Assembly (NCBI GenBank): GCA_002413425.1 | Contig: DHWY01000003.1 | Location: 316,141 to 345,347, forward strand | Source: Candidatus Saccharibacteria bacterium UBA5170 | Lineage (GTDB): Bacteria > Patescibacteriota > Saccharimonadia > Saccharimonadales > Saccharimonadaceae | Length of the DNA stretch: 29,207 bases | Direction: 5' to 3' | Shown: one piece after another, positions 1 to 9,061 of the stretch | Numbering within the stretch: position 1 is the first letter of the stretch | Layout: every line of letters begins with the position of its first letter | The notes under the pieces: generated by a model | The model's input: only the letters and a program-made list of their open reading frames with translations | What the model was told of the DNA's origin: nothing | The model's database searches: none | Translations under genes and position numbers: made by a program

Positions 1-570
1 GAAGCAGCTATCTTTGAAATGTTCGAGGAAGGCCTTCGCCTTGTTGAGAACCCATCTGCAGCGCTTCTGGCAGAGCGTCAGGACGCCGATGGCTCAGTGG
101 TGCTTGCAACGTTAGAGGGCACCAGGCCGCTGCTCGTAGAGATCCAGGCCCTTGTAAATCCGACCAGTTTCGGCTATCCTAAACGTACAGCCTCTGGATT
201 TGATTTAAATCGTCTTAATCTCTTGATTGCGGTCTTAGAGCGACGGACAAAACTGAATTTATCAGATAAAGATATTTACATCAACGTCGTTGGTGGACTC
301 CGACTCAGCGATCAGGCAGCGGACTTGGCAATTTGTATGGCAATCGCCAGTGCTGCCGCCGGACGACGAATCGACGAAGGTGTCGTTGTTTTTGGTGAGG
401 TTGGACTGGGAGGAGAGGTTCGTTCGGCACAGGCGGCCGACCGACGAATAGCCGAAGCAAAAAAACTTGGTTTTACTAAAGCTATTGCACCAAAGGCTCA
501 CAGCAAGAATTCATTTATTAAAGGTGTAACCGATTTGCGCAGCGCGCTGATTGATTACCTACAAAACTAA
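1..570 (+). CDS. radA: DNA repair protein RadA, C-terminal part (5' end outside window)
   Basis: The reading frame is open from base 1 and ends at TAA 568-570. Only the last ~189 residues are present; the zinc finger and RecA-like ATPase lie upstream of the window. The visible start matches the family's junction (a stretch like FEM.EEGLR.VENPS), followed by the Lon-protease-like domain: LEGTRPLLVEIQALV, then NRLNLLIAVLERR, the VGGLRLSDQAADLA segment and the closing FGEVGLGGEVR. In known RadA this domain is structural and the protein acts as a DnaB-type branch-migration helicase in recombinational repair. The internal ATG at 19 is not the real start. The following PIN-TRAM gene begins 13 nt after the stop with its own Shine-Dalgarno, so the two are probably cotranscribed. 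Family assignment is firm. Confidence 0.93.
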   Translation, partial: EAAIFEMFEEGLRLVENPSAALLAERQDADGSVVLATLEGTRPLLVEIQALVNPTSFGYPKRTASGFDLNRLNLLIAVLERRTKLNLSDKDIYINVVGGLRLSDQAADLAICMAIASAAAGRRIDEGVVVFGEVGLGGEVRSAQAADRRIAEAKKLGFTKAIAPKAHSKNSFIKGVTDLRSALIDYLQN

Positions 571-583
571 GGATACAAAACAC

Positions 584-1588
584 ATGGAACTAATCATGAT
601 TATATTGCTGCTTATTATTGCAGCCGAAGCGACTTATCTTGTCGCCGTCAATACAAAAAAATCAGTCAGTAAAAAGGCCGGCCGGCCAATATTTGTCGAT
701 ACGTCGGTCCTGATCGATGGGCGAATTATCGCCATCGCTCAATCGGGGTTTATCGGGAGTGATACACTCTTTATCCCTCGCAGCGTCATTGGTGAGCTTC
801 AGTATTTGGCCGATAATGCCGATACTGAAAAACGTAGTCGCGCACGACACGGACTGGACGTTGTGACAGAGCTCCAAGCGATGCCCAACGTCAAGGTCGA
901 GATTTTTCAAGACGGTAGCAAAGCTGAAGAGGGCGTCGACGAACGCCTGTTGAAACTCGCCAAACAGTATAACGGTGCGGTCTGCACCATTGACTATAAC
1001 CTTAACAAAGTTGCCCAAGTTGAAAACATTATCGTCCTTAACGTCAATGACCTGGCGATGAGTTTACGTATGGCCTACTTGCCTGGCGAAAAAATCTTGC
1101 TCGAACTTACTCAAAAAGGACAAGATGGACACCAAGCAGTCGGTCACCTAACTGACGGCACGATGGTGGTTGTTGAACACGCCAACAAATATATTAACAA
1201 AACAGTTGAAATTGAATTTATTCGTAGTTTACAAACTGCAGCCGGAAAAATGATGTTCGCTAAACTGGTTGATGCCAAGAAGAATGATGAACGATTATTT
1301 TCAAAAAAGCAGCAATCAAATTCGACGCCAAAAAAACAAACTAATCAGACTACAGTTGTTTTGCCACAGCCAGCGCCCACGACCTACCATAGCGATCGCA
1401 ATGACCAAAGGTTGGCTGATAATAGCCAAACGGCACGCAAAGCGCCTGGAAAGTCCCGTTATTCTCGTCAAGATGACTCGAGCGCTCAGCCGCAACAATC
1501 CAACACTCGTAGCAAGACTCCCGCCAAAAGGCCTCGTACGTCGGCTCAAAACGAAGCCTCGTTAATCGAGATGCTTAACAACCAATAG
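584..1588 (+). CDS. Membrane-anchored PIN-TRAM domain protein (YacL-like)
   Basis: The 334-residue protein starts with a hydrophobic segment (residues ~1-22, MELIMIILLLIIAAEATYLV), then a PIN nuclease-like domain opening with FVDTSVLIDGRI. Further acidic residues (ELQYLAD, GVDERLL, CTIDYNLNKVA) fit a metal-binding PIN site. A TRAM-like RNA-binding beta domain follows (~165-230, GHLTDGTMVVVEHA and the next strands), then ~100 residues of basic, Gln/Ser/Pro-rich, probably disordered tail that could bind RNA. Bacillus YacL has this order but with more N-terminal membrane helices. I chose ATG 584 because AAGGA at 569-573 sits 10 nt upstream; a longer frame from TTG 551 would overlap radA. It lies directly behind radA, and a terminator follows. 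RNA cleavage is inferred from the family; the substrate is unknown. Confidence 0.85.
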   Translation: MELIMIILLLIIAAEATYLVAVNTKKSVSKKAGRPIFVDTSVLIDGRIIAIAQSGFIGSDTLFIPRSVIGELQYLADNADTEKRSRARHGLDVVTELQAMPNVKVEIFQDGSKAEEGVDERLLKLAKQYNGAVCTIDYNLNKVAQVENIIVLNVNDLAMSLRMAYLPGEKILLELTQKGQDGHQAVGHLTDGTMVVVEHANKYINKTVEIEFIRSLQTAAGKMMFAKLVDAKKNDERLFSKKQQSNSTPKKQTNQTTVVLPQPAPTTYHSDRNDQRLADNSQTARKAPGKSRYSRQDDSSAQPQQSNTRSKTPAKRPRTSAQNEASLIEMLNNQ

Positions 1589-1609
1589 ATTTCTTTGGTC
1601 TCGGTCAAA

Positions 1610-1641
1610 AAGAAACGCCTCTATCGCTAGGGGCGTTTCTT
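1610..1641. terminator. Bidirectional intrinsic terminator between convergent genes
   Basis: A hairpin with arms AGAAACGCCTC and GGGGCGTTTCT around a short TATCGCT loop lies 22 nt after the PIN-TRAM stop and 22 nt beyond the stop of the convergent penicillin-binding protein gene. A-rich sequence on the left and TTCTTG on the right suit termination in both directions. Confidence 0.8.
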
Positions 1642-1662
1642 GTACACTGGGGTGCTACTCCT

Positions 1663-4323
1663 TCATGCATGCGCAAGGATTGTGGCAGAGGCTGAGGTGG
1701 AGCTATATAAGCCGGTGTCGGTTACCGTTGCGGTGACTGACTGAGTGGCCTTAACTCCAGCGGGAACCGTGTAAGTATAGGGACCGGGGGCTGTAATGGT
1801 AGCGACCGCTGTCCCATCTATGGTGATAACAACGTTTGCGATAGGGAAGGTGCCTTGTCCGACGTCCGCCGTTACGATGATGGTCGTCGTTCCAGTCACT
1901 GTGACCGAGACTCTCGGCTTGGCATCGTCACATTTATGCACGTTATCATCGGCCGTGCTGTCGTAACCGTTAGGTGCGATAAATATGTCCTTCTTCGAAA
2001 CAGGGTCGACCATCTTCGTCACGCCGATTTCGATTTTTGCACCGTCTGGCGTACAGGTCGTGGCTTTTTTCTTCGATACTTTATCGAAAATTATCTTAGC
2101 GTTAGTCTGACCTTGCGTCTTGTTCCACCATGAGGGATAGAGCTCATTGCCGATTTTTTGGATACCAGCCGGTTGGATAAACCAGTCGCCGAGTTTCCAT
2201 TTACCCTCAGGGGCATAGACTTCCTTGTGGGCGTACGACATGACCTTGGCGATGATTGGGCCTGGAATCGACGAGGTACCCCGTTTTAAGATTGTCGTGT
2301 CAGAGTTACCCAGCCAGACTCCCATGGTGAGCGCGGGGCTATAGCTTACCATCCAGATGTCTTTCGCAAAACCACCCTTGTCCGACGTACCGGTTTTGGT
2401 AGCGGTTTTGACGCCCGGAATAGCCATACCGATAGCATTGTGACCGTCGAGCGGTGCGCGGGCATTATCATCGGTCAAAATATCGCTGACAATGTAGGCG
2501 GACTGTGGATCGACAACTTTTTTACTCTCATCAGTCCATTTTTTTATGACTTCACCAGAACTATTCTTCACTTCAAGGATTGACGCTTGTGGTTTGTAAA
2601 CCCCTTGTCTCGCGAGCGTCGCAAAGGCATTCACCAGGTCAACTTGTTTGATGCCACACCCACCGATAGCTGAGGCTAGGCCCGCTTGAGTCTCTGTACC
2701 TTGTGTACAGTAGCTGGTGCCACCCATATCGTGGATAGTAGTGAGCGTTGGATTAATCCCAGAGATATACATAGCTTTGACAGCTGGAATATTACGTGAC
2801 GTTGCCAGGGCTGATCGAATGGTTATATTACCATTGAATCTCTGGTCAGCATTCTGCAGCTTCGCGCCGTAAATGGCGTCAATATTTTCGTCTCTCAAGA
2901 TAGTACCACTGCCGTAATTTTGTTGCCCAGTCGGCTTCTGTTGGAAGAGTTGGGTGTAGACCAATGGTTTAACTGCTGAGCCTGGCTGGATAGAAGCAAT
3001 CGCGGCATTATCTTGGCCGAAGCCTTCGTAATTGAAGTCGCGGCTTCCCATAAGGGCGACAATTTGCCCCGTCTGAGAATCTTCAACTGTGGCGGCGCCA
3101 TTGGTAAAGCCGGCATAGTTCGGGACGTATGAACTAAACATATTGTTCATCGCCTCCTCGAGTTTTTGTTGGATTCTATAATCAAGCGTCGTCGTAATGG
3201 TTAAACCGCCTTTGCCGACAGTCGCTTTGCCGAGCTCGTTTTCAAGTTGGCTCCGAACCATTTGCACGAAATGGGGGGCTTTAATTCCCGCGTATTGTGC
3301 GGACGCAGGCTTGAGGCTGTCAATAATAGGGAATTTTTTGGCTGCATCAGCTTCGGCCTGAGTAATCATGTGTTGATCAGCCATATTATCGAGCACTGTG
3401 TGTTGGCGGGCAATCAGTTCCTCATGGCCAGCTACGTTGTACGGATCGTAGGTTGAAGGGTTTTGGGGTATGGCGGCTAGCAAGGCGGCTTCCGGTAGTG
3501 TCAGGTCTTTAGCTGTTTTCCCAAAGTAGGTTTGAGCACCTGATTCCGCGCCGTTACGCCGACCGCCATAGGGAGATTCATTAAGGTACAAGGTCAGGAT
3601 TTGATCTTTATCGTACATTCGTTCGACTTCAACCGCCAAAATGAGCTCTTTAATCTTACGGGGGATACCGCTCAGGCCTCTCTTTTGGGCTTCGTCAGCA
3701 AAAAAGACTTGTTTAACAAGTTGCTGCGTCAGAGTCGAACCGCCTTGAATGTCACCTCCGCTAGCGTTATTAACGACAGCTCGTATAAGACCGGACGGAC
3801 TCACTCCGTTGTGGGTATAAAACTCCTTGTCCTCAATCGCCACGGTCGCTTTCTTAAGATAATCGCTCAGGTCGGCGCTTTTTACGACGAGTTTATAATT
3901 GCCATCGCCTTTGTCTTCCCATAACAGTATGCCGTTACGGTCATAATACTTACTGACTGTCGTTTGGACACGCTTAGAAAGTTCACCAGGGCGAATCGCA
4001 TCAAGGTCTTTACGGAAATAGGCAAATAGGCCACCAACCAAGAGGGCCATAATAAGGATAGCGATACCAGTAACTTTAAGCGCCATGATTGCGCCGCGCT
4101 TGCTAAACCAGTAGGCTGCGAAACGCTTGGGGTGCATGCGATAGAGCAATCGTTTAACGGGATGTTTTGGGAGGGTTGCTAAATACTGAGCACGTTTCCG
4201 TAACTCACTATCTTTCTTAGTCTTAAAGCGATGTGACAGGTTGGAGTACACGCTCATCTTGCGTGAATGTGATGGTTTTTTGGCCACAGTTATATATTTC
4301 CCATAAGCAGTATTACCTATCAT
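1663..4323 (-). CDS. Class A penicillin-binding protein (PBP1A-type) with C-terminal Ig-like domain
   Basis: Bifunctional peptidoglycan synthase of 886 residues. A basic cytoplasmic N-terminus of ~75 residues precedes one transmembrane helix (~78-101). The GT51 glycosyltransferase domain has catalytic E164 in EDKEFYTHNGV, then QGGSTLTQQLVKQ (193-205), RKIKELILAVEVER and the LNESPYGGRRNGAESGA segment. The transpeptidase domain has S449-A-V-K452, S509-R-N511 and K643-T-G645, so both activities look intact. Residues ~803-886 form a Thr/Val-rich Ig-like beta module at the extracellular end, and C757/C798 could form a disulfide. I see no Shine-Dalgarno at the first ATG (4321-4323); Met23 is an alternative start. 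The gene is divergent from tyrS, sharing a short gap, and ends at a bidirectional terminator. Function is firm; the role of the tail is inferred. Confidence 0.94.
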   Translation of the reverse strand: MIGNTAYGKYITVAKKPSHSRKMSVYSNLSHRFKTKKDSELRKRAQYLATLPKHPVKRLLYRMHPKRFAAYWFSKRGAIMALKVTGIAILIMALLVGGLFAYFRKDLDAIRPGELSKRVQTTVSKYYDRNGILLWEDKGDGNYKLVVKSADLSDYLKKATVAIEDKEFYTHNGVSPSGLIRAVVNNASGGDIQGGSTLTQQLVKQVFFADEAQKRGLSGIPRKIKELILAVEVERMYDKDQILTLYLNESPYGGRRNGAESGAQTYFGKTAKDLTLPEAALLAAIPQNPSTYDPYNVAGHEELIARQHTVLDNMADQHMITQAEADAAKKFPIIDSLKPASAQYAGIKAPHFVQMVRSQLENELGKATVGKGGLTITTTLDYRIQQKLEEAMNNMFSSYVPNYAGFTNGAATVEDSQTGQIVALMGSRDFNYEGFGQDNAAIASIQPGSAVKPLVYTQLFQQKPTGQQNYGSGTILRDENIDAIYGAKLQNADQRFNGNITIRSALATSRNIPAVKAMYISGINPTLTTIHDMGGTSYCTQGTETQAGLASAIGGCGIKQVDLVNAFATLARQGVYKPQASILEVKNSSGEVIKKWTDESKKVVDPQSAYIVSDILTDDNARAPLDGHNAIGMAIPGVKTATKTGTSDKGGFAKDIWMVSYSPALTMGVWLGNSDTTILKRGTSSIPGPIIAKVMSYAHKEVYAPEGKWKLGDWFIQPAGIQKIGNELYPSWWNKTQGQTNAKIIFDKVSKKKATTCTPDGAKIEIGVTKMVDPVSKKDIFIAPNGYDSTADDNVHKCDDAKPRVSVTVTGTTTIIVTADVGQGTFPIANVVITIDGTAVATITAPGPYTYTVPAGVKATQSVTATVTDTGLYSSTSASATILAHA

Positions 4324-4359
4324 TATAGCACTAATTCAGATGCGTAAAGCCTAAAGTTT

Positions 4360-4392
4360 TGCTATACTACCAGATGAATATCAGACAAGGAG
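4360..4392 (+). promoter_or_regulatory. tyrS promoter (extended -10) and ribosome binding site
   Basis: TGC-TATACT at 4360-4368 is an extended -10 element. A ~20-nt leader follows and contains a strong Shine-Dalgarno AAGGAG (4387-4392), 5 nt before ATG 4398. This real leader contrasts with the leaderless layout of most genes in the window. It argues against the longer frame from TTG 4359, which would start inside the promoter. Confidence 0.7.
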
Positions 4393-4397
4393 ATAGA

Positions 4398-5612
4398 ATG
4401 AAACTTTCCGAAGAACTAGCCTGGCGTGGTTTTGTAAACCAAACGACCTTTAAAGATACCTCGGCCCTTGATGGCCAGTCAATTTCATTCTATTGGGGGG
4501 TTGATCCTAGCGCTGACAGTATGCAAATCGGTAACCTGGCCGCTGCCATGATGGTGCGCCATTTTATCGATCATGGCCATAAGGCCTATCTGTTGGTTGG
4601 TGGCGCCACCGGTATGATTGGCGACCCCGACGGTAAGGCCGACGAACGTAATTTGAAGACATTGGACGAGATTGCTCACAACAAACAGGCGATTGCCGCT
4701 CAGTATTCACAGGTTTTTGCCGGCAAAGATTTCACGTTGGTTGATAACTATGACTGGTTCAAAGACATTAAGTATATTGATTTCCTCCGTATGGTCGGCA
4801 AGAATGTCCCGATTAGTCAGATGCTTGGCCGTGATTTTGTTCAATCGCGCATCGGTGAAGACGGTTCGGGTATCAGCTATGCCGAATTCAGCTATTCGCT
4901 CATTCAGGGCTACGACTTTTTACACTTGTCTCGCGCTTTTGGCGTCACGTTACAGGTATGCGGGGCTGATCAATGGGGTAATTCTATCGCTGGCGTTGAT
5001 TTAATACGTCGTCTTGATGCCAAAGAGGCGCATGTGTATTCAACACCGCTTATTATCAATAAGACCACAGGCGTCAAATTCGGTAAGTCTGAAGGTGGTG
5101 TCGTCTGGCTGGATTCCACGAAAACTAGCGTCTACGCCTTCTATCAGTTCTGGCTTAATCTTGATGATGCCAGCGTGCCTGATCTGTTAAAGGTCTATAC
5201 TTTACTTGATAAAACCGAGATTGAACGTTTGTCGGCTCAAATTTCCGAGAATCCAGCTGCTCGTGAGGCCCAAAAAGCGCTGGCGCGCGAAGTAACAACG
5301 ATCGTTCATGGCAAGGAGCGAACCGAAAGTGTTGAACGCGTGACTGGTGTCTTGTTTGGTAAAGCCGATTTTCGCACGCTTCAGGATACAGATCTCGAAA
5401 CCCTGGCTCGTGAAATTCCGGTTGCGACTTTGGGCAAATCGCTCATTGAAGTCCTTGTCGAGAGTGGCCTTGCCTCAAGCAATGGCGAAGCAAAGCGACT
5501 CCTTGAAAGTGGCGCCGTAACAATAAACGGCGAAAAGGTCGGTGACGATCAAGTAGTGAGCGCGGTCTCGCTTATCAAAAAAGGTAAGAACAGCTTTATT
5601 CTTGTTCGTTAG
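4398..5612 (+). CDS. tyrS: Tyrosyl-tRNA synthetase
   Basis: Class I synthetase of 404 residues that charges tRNA-Tyr with tyrosine in the cytoplasm. The Rossmann catalytic domain carries the HIGH-type signature as SMQIGN (41-46, a relaxed version of the usual S-L-H-I-G-H) and the KMSKS-type loop as KFGKS (227-231), followed by EGG as in the TyrZ-like/short TyrS lineage. GGATGMIGDP (68-77), YDFLHL and the CGADQWGN segment (188-195) complete the tyrosine and ATP pocket. A C-terminal S4-like RNA-binding domain covers ~342-404 (SGLASSNGEAKRLLESGAV). ATG 4398 is set by AAGGAG five bases upstream. recG starts 25 nt after the stop from its own promoter, whose -35 lies within the last codons of tyrS. 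The overall assignment is certain. Confidence 0.97.
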   Translation: MKLSEELAWRGFVNQTTFKDTSALDGQSISFYWGVDPSADSMQIGNLAAAMMVRHFIDHGHKAYLLVGGATGMIGDPDGKADERNLKTLDEIAHNKQAIAAQYSQVFAGKDFTLVDNYDWFKDIKYIDFLRMVGKNVPISQMLGRDFVQSRIGEDGSGISYAEFSYSLIQGYDFLHLSRAFGVTLQVCGADQWGNSIAGVDLIRRLDAKEAHVYSTPLIINKTTGVKFGKSEGGVVWLDSTKTSVYAFYQFWLNLDDASVPDLLKVYTLLDKTEIERLSAQISENPAAREAQKALAREVTTIVHGKERTESVERVTGVLFGKADFRTLQDTDLETLAREIPVATLGKSLIEVLVESGLASSNGEAKRLLESGAVTINGEKVGDDQVVSAVSLIKKGKNSFILVR

Positions 5613-5631
5613 CAAGCAGTCTTGCTACACT
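5602..5631 (+). promoter_or_regulatory. recG leaderless promoter
   Basis: TTGTTC (5602-5607) and extended -10 TGC-TACACT (5623-5631) are 18 nt apart. The hexamer ends 6 nt before ATG 5638, so the expected first transcribed base is the A of the start codon. There is no Shine-Dalgarno upstream. The -35 overlaps the end of tyrS. Confidence 0.65.
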
Positions 5632-5637
5632 AGAGAC

Positions 5638-7668
5638 ATGAATCTTGTATCGCCTCTGGAGAAAGTAAAAGGTATCGGTGCCAAGACTGGTGAGCAGTTT
5701 GCTTTGGCCAACCTCCATACCGTTGGTGATCTGATTAACTTTTTACCTCGGGCTCATGAAGATTTTTCGCATATTACGGCCATTGCGGATATAGCACCGG
5801 GTAAAGCCACCATCAAAGCCAAATGCGAAAAGATTGTGACGCGTCCAGTGCGTCGTGGGCTACGTATTACGACGGCGACACTAGCCGATGACAGCGGTAA
5901 ACTGCAGGCGGTCTGGTTTAATCAACCGTACCGCGAAACTCAGTTAAAATCCGGTGATGAATTCTATTTTTCTGGCGAGTTCGAGTTTAATTATAACCGT
6001 TACCAACTGACCAACCCCAGCGCCGAGCAAGTCAGCGACATGCCGGTGCAGACCGACCGAGTACTGCCTGTTTACCGGTCGATTAAAGGCCTCAAAACAC
6101 CGTTGGTGCGTAAAATCCTAGCTGAACTCCGCCCACTTATAACGATGCTGCCTGAAACGTTACCGGCCGATATCATAAAAGACGAAAAACTCTTGAGTCG
6201 CAGTAATGCCCTCCTGGCGATGCACTTTCCGAAAACTATCGAAGATATCGAAAAAGGCAGGGAGCGGTTGGCCTTCGAAGAACTTTTTGAATTACTCCTT
6301 GCTAGCCAACTTAATCGCCAAGAAAACGCCAGACTGGAAGGTTGGCATATCCCCTTTAACCAGCCAGTCGTTAAAGCGTTTGTCAAACAGTTGCCATTCG
6401 AGCTGACGGGCGCGCAGCGTCTAGCCGCTTGGGATATATTACAGGATTTCGAGAAACAGACGCCGATGAACCGGTTGCTTCAAGGCGACGTCGGGTCCGG
6501 TAAGACAGTGGTGGCTGGCCTGGCTGCCCGTCAGGCGGCACACGAGGGTTTTCAAACTGCCCTTATGGCGCCAACCGAAATTCTGGCGTCCCAGCACGCC
6601 GAAACACTCCAGAACCTGCTGTCGCCGTTTGGCGTGCGGGTCGGGCTCCTGACCGGGAGCGTCAAAGGTGCGGCGCGGCAGACACTCTATCGCGCCATCG
6701 CCGAGGGCGAGGTTGAGGTAGTAGTGGGGACGCATGCTCTTATCCAAGAAGCCGTCCAGTTTCACAAACTCGGTTTTGTGGTAATCGACGAACAGCACCG
6801 CTTTGGCGTCAAACAGCGCCAAGAATTACTCAAGAAGTCACACCATATGCCCCATTTGCTGGCGATGACAGCCACGCCGATTCCGCGCAGTCTGGCTCTG
6901 ACCGTTTACGGCGAATTAGATATTTCGATTCTCAACGAACTGCCGAAAGGTCGCAAACCGATTATGACCAAGACCTGGTCACCCAATAGTCGGGCTCAAT
7001 TGTACTCACTGGTTGATGAAGAGGTTACTAAAGGCCGGCAGGCTTACGTGATTTGTAGCTTGATTGACGACAACCCCGATAATGAAATCAAGAGCGTCCA
7101 GGCGGAGTATATAAAGTTACAAAACTCCATTTTCAAACATCGCCGGATCGGTCTGCTGCACGGCAAGCTGAAATCTGACGAAAAAGAACGCGTCATGCAG
7201 CAATTTACGAGCGGCCTGTTAGACATATTAGTCAGTACGACGGTGGTTGAAGTCGGCGTCGACGTCCCGAATGCTACCGTCATGCTGATCGAGGATGCTG
7301 ATCGATTTGGGTTATCACAACTTCACCAGTTGCGAGGGCGCGTCGGTCGAAGTGTGCACCAAAGCTACTGCTATCTCATTACCAGCACCAGTGCCAAGCC
7401 AACTCAGCGACTGCGGGAAGTCGAAAAAAGTAACGACGGTTTTTATTTGGCCGAAGTTGACTTAAAACTTCGTGGACCTGGCGAAATTTATGGACACGCC
7501 CAGCATGGAGCTTTGAATTTACAAATCGCTTCGCTGGGAGATACAAAATTGATAGCCAGAGCCCAACGGACGGCGAGGGCGTTCGTCGAATCAGGTGATA
7601 GTCTGTTAAAATATAAAGAGCTCGCGTCACGTGTCCAGCATTATCAGCGACTCACCACCTTAAATTAA
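5638..7668 (+). CDS. recG: ATP-dependent DNA helicase RecG
   Basis: A 676-residue superfamily 2 helicase that reverses stalled forks and migrates branched DNA. An N-terminal HhH-like piece (VKGIGAKTGEQF, 10-21) leads into the wedge/OB domain (~50-140). The motor domains show Walker A GDVGSGKT (283-290), motif Ia MAPTEILASQH, motif II DEQHRFG (384-390), motif III AMTATPIPRSL, then STTVVEVGVDVP and the QLRGRVGR motif VI. The C-terminal TRG-type region (LRGPGEIYG and the following helices) is present. The length matches bacterial RecG, so it appears complete. ATG 5638 lies 6 nt after the -10 and fits the alignment start; the upstream in-frame start at 5602 would extend back into tyrS. Assignment is certain. 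Confidence 0.97.
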   Translation: MNLVSPLEKVKGIGAKTGEQFALANLHTVGDLINFLPRAHEDFSHITAIADIAPGKATIKAKCEKIVTRPVRRGLRITTATLADDSGKLQAVWFNQPYRETQLKSGDEFYFSGEFEFNYNRYQLTNPSAEQVSDMPVQTDRVLPVYRSIKGLKTPLVRKILAELRPLITMLPETLPADIIKDEKLLSRSNALLAMHFPKTIEDIEKGRERLAFEELFELLLASQLNRQENARLEGWHIPFNQPVVKAFVKQLPFELTGAQRLAAWDILQDFEKQTPMNRLLQGDVGSGKTVVAGLAARQAAHEGFQTALMAPTEILASQHAETLQNLLSPFGVRVGLLTGSVKGAARQTLYRAIAEGEVEVVVGTHALIQEAVQFHKLGFVVIDEQHRFGVKQRQELLKKSHHMPHLLAMTATPIPRSLALTVYGELDISILNELPKGRKPIMTKTWSPNSRAQLYSLVDEEVTKGRQAYVICSLIDDNPDNEIKSVQAEYIKLQNSIFKHRRIGLLHGKLKSDEKERVMQQFTSGLLDILVSTTVVEVGVDVPNATVMLIEDADRFGLSQLHQLRGRVGRSVHQSYCYLITSTSAKPTQRLREVEKSNDGFYLAEVDLKLRGPGEIYGHAQHGALNLQIASLGDTKLIARAQRTARAFVESGDSLLKYKELASRVQHYQRLTTLN

Positions 7669-7706
7669 GTCATATTCTAATAGCTATTAGCTAGAAGCCA
7701 ATACAT

Positions 7707-8522
7707 ATGTATGCAGGAACAACCTTTCGCCGCGATTCAGGAAGAATTATCGGTGTTCACCAAAAAATTGATCGCGTCGCTCGGCGCCATCTAAAGAAGC
7801 ATATTTCGAAAGCCGTTATCTTTCCTAGTATTTCCCAAATCCTTCATTTCGAAGGAAAGAATGGTCCAGATGGAATAAAGCGTAAAAGCCCCGCCAAGGA
7901 CGAGCCACGGCATTTTATTGATCCCAGTAAGCCTGACGACCGCACGCTACTTGGTTTGATTGCTGACCATATTTTTAATTTAAGACAGGCTCTCAAGACA
8001 GATAATACTCAGCGAGCTGCCTTTGAAGCCGCATGGTTGGCTCACGCGGTAGTAGATGGTTTGACGCCAGCTCACCATTATCCGCTTGACGATAAAATTG
8101 AAGAATTATGGGGCAAACCTCATCATGAACGCTCTACTATCAAAGACAAGAATTTCATCAAGGGGAATAATCGACGCGATACGTTTTCTAAAAACTGGGA
8201 GTATTGGGGCGCAGGCGGGGTTTTTACGGCGCACTTTATGTTCGAATGGGGCGTGGCTTCGGTGATTGCACCAGAGAAATTTGATACAAGCGGCCCAAGT
8301 GACGAGGATATCGTCCGTTTAGAGCGGGATGGGTTTGAGTCGGTATTTATGGAAGCCGTCCACAAGATTGATAAGATGAAAATGTACGACGAATTCGGCA
8401 AACAGGGCTGGACACGAAGCTTGGCCGATAAGACAAAAAAAGTATTAGTTCCAGAAATCATTTCCTTAGTGTGCCTTGCCTGGTATGAGGCCGCTCGCGA
8501 CGTACAAGGTAATGCCAAGTGA
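7707..8522 (+). CDS. Putative zinc-dependent phospholipase C / P1-nuclease-like protein
   Basis: 271 residues, mostly helical, with many histidines. The key stretch is WLAHAVVDGLTPAHHYP (110-126), an H-x3-D-x5-H pattern (H113, D117, H123) like the zinc-binding helix of the Zn-dependent phospholipase C and S1/P1 nuclease fold. Other candidate ligands are H18/D22 near the N-terminus, H69/D72 in EPRHFID, and H88. The fold class is therefore my inference, and lipid versus nucleic acid as substrate cannot be told from sequence. There is no obvious signal peptide, unlike most secreted members, so it may act in the cytoplasm. ATG 7707 has no clear Shine-Dalgarno. Its TGA overlaps the GTG start of rsmD (GTGA at 8519-8522), so the two genes are translationally coupled. 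Confidence 0.6.
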   Translation: MYAGTTFRRDSGRIIGVHQKIDRVARRHLKKHISKAVIFPSISQILHFEGKNGPDGIKRKSPAKDEPRHFIDPSKPDDRTLLGLIADHIFNLRQALKTDNTQRAAFEAAWLAHAVVDGLTPAHHYPLDDKIEELWGKPHHERSTIKDKNFIKGNNRRDTFSKNWEYWGAGGVFTAHFMFEWGVASVIAPEKFDTSGPSDEDIVRLERDGFESVFMEAVHKIDKMKMYDEFGKQGWTRSLADKTKKVLVPEIISLVCLAWYEAARDVQGNAK

Positions 8523-9061
8523 AGCTTCGTATTATTGCCGGGCTCTACGGTGGTCGGAATATTCAAGCCCCTGATACCGTCGCGACGCACCCGATGAGCG
8601 AACGGGTACGGAATGCGCTTTTTAATATCGTCGGAGATGAAATCAAGCAGGCACACGTGCTTGATGCCTTTGCGGGCAGTGGCGCCCTTGGCCTTGAGGC
8701 GCTCAGTCGAGGCGCGACTCACGCGACCTTTGTCGAACGCGATAGTCGGGCGGTCGCGACGCTCGAAAACAATGTGACACTTTTTAATCTCACCAATCAG
8801 ACAGATATCGTCCAAGCAGACGTTATCTCATGGGTTAAGAGTTGTCAGGATAGTTTTGATATTATTTTAATCGACCCGCCATACGACGACCCGCAATTTT
8901 CGACAGCGATGGAACTGATAAAGCTATTGAAACCAAACGGGACTATGATATTATCATATCCAGGTAGTGGTGAGGTGCCGACCGCTAATGGAGTTGTTGT
9001 GGTGGACAATCGTAGTTACGGAACCGCGGCCCTCGCTTTCTACCGCCACGAAATTCTATAG
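8519..9061 (+). CDS. rsmD: 16S rRNA (guanine966-N2)-methyltransferase RsmD
   Basis: 180 residues, the usual RsmD length. It opens with MKLRIIAGLYGGRNIQAP, as in the family, followed by the HPMSERVRNALFNI segment. The SAM-binding motif I is DAFAGSGALGLEALSRGA (49-66), then FVERD for the acidic ribose-binding strand and catalytic IDPPY (~118-122). It methylates G966 of 16S rRNA during 30S assembly. The GTG start at 8519 overlaps the previous stop by three bases, so translation is probably by re-initiation. A short hairpin with a T-tract follows the stop. Confidence 0.93.
   Translation: MKLRIIAGLYGGRNIQAPDTVATHPMSERVRNALFNIVGDEIKQAHVLDAFAGSGALGLEALSRGATHATFVERDSRAVATLENNVTLFNLTNQTDIVQADVISWVKSCQDSFDIILIDPPYDDPQFSTAMELIKLLKPNGTMILSYPGSGEVPTANGVVVVDNRSYGTAALAFYRHEIL

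Noticed and set aside
7677..7690. Perfect palindrome CTAATAGCTATTAG after recG, partly repeated at 12205-12217
   Set aside because: It is short and AT-rich; the shared 13 bases ATTCTAATAGCTA can arise by chance, and no clear function follows.
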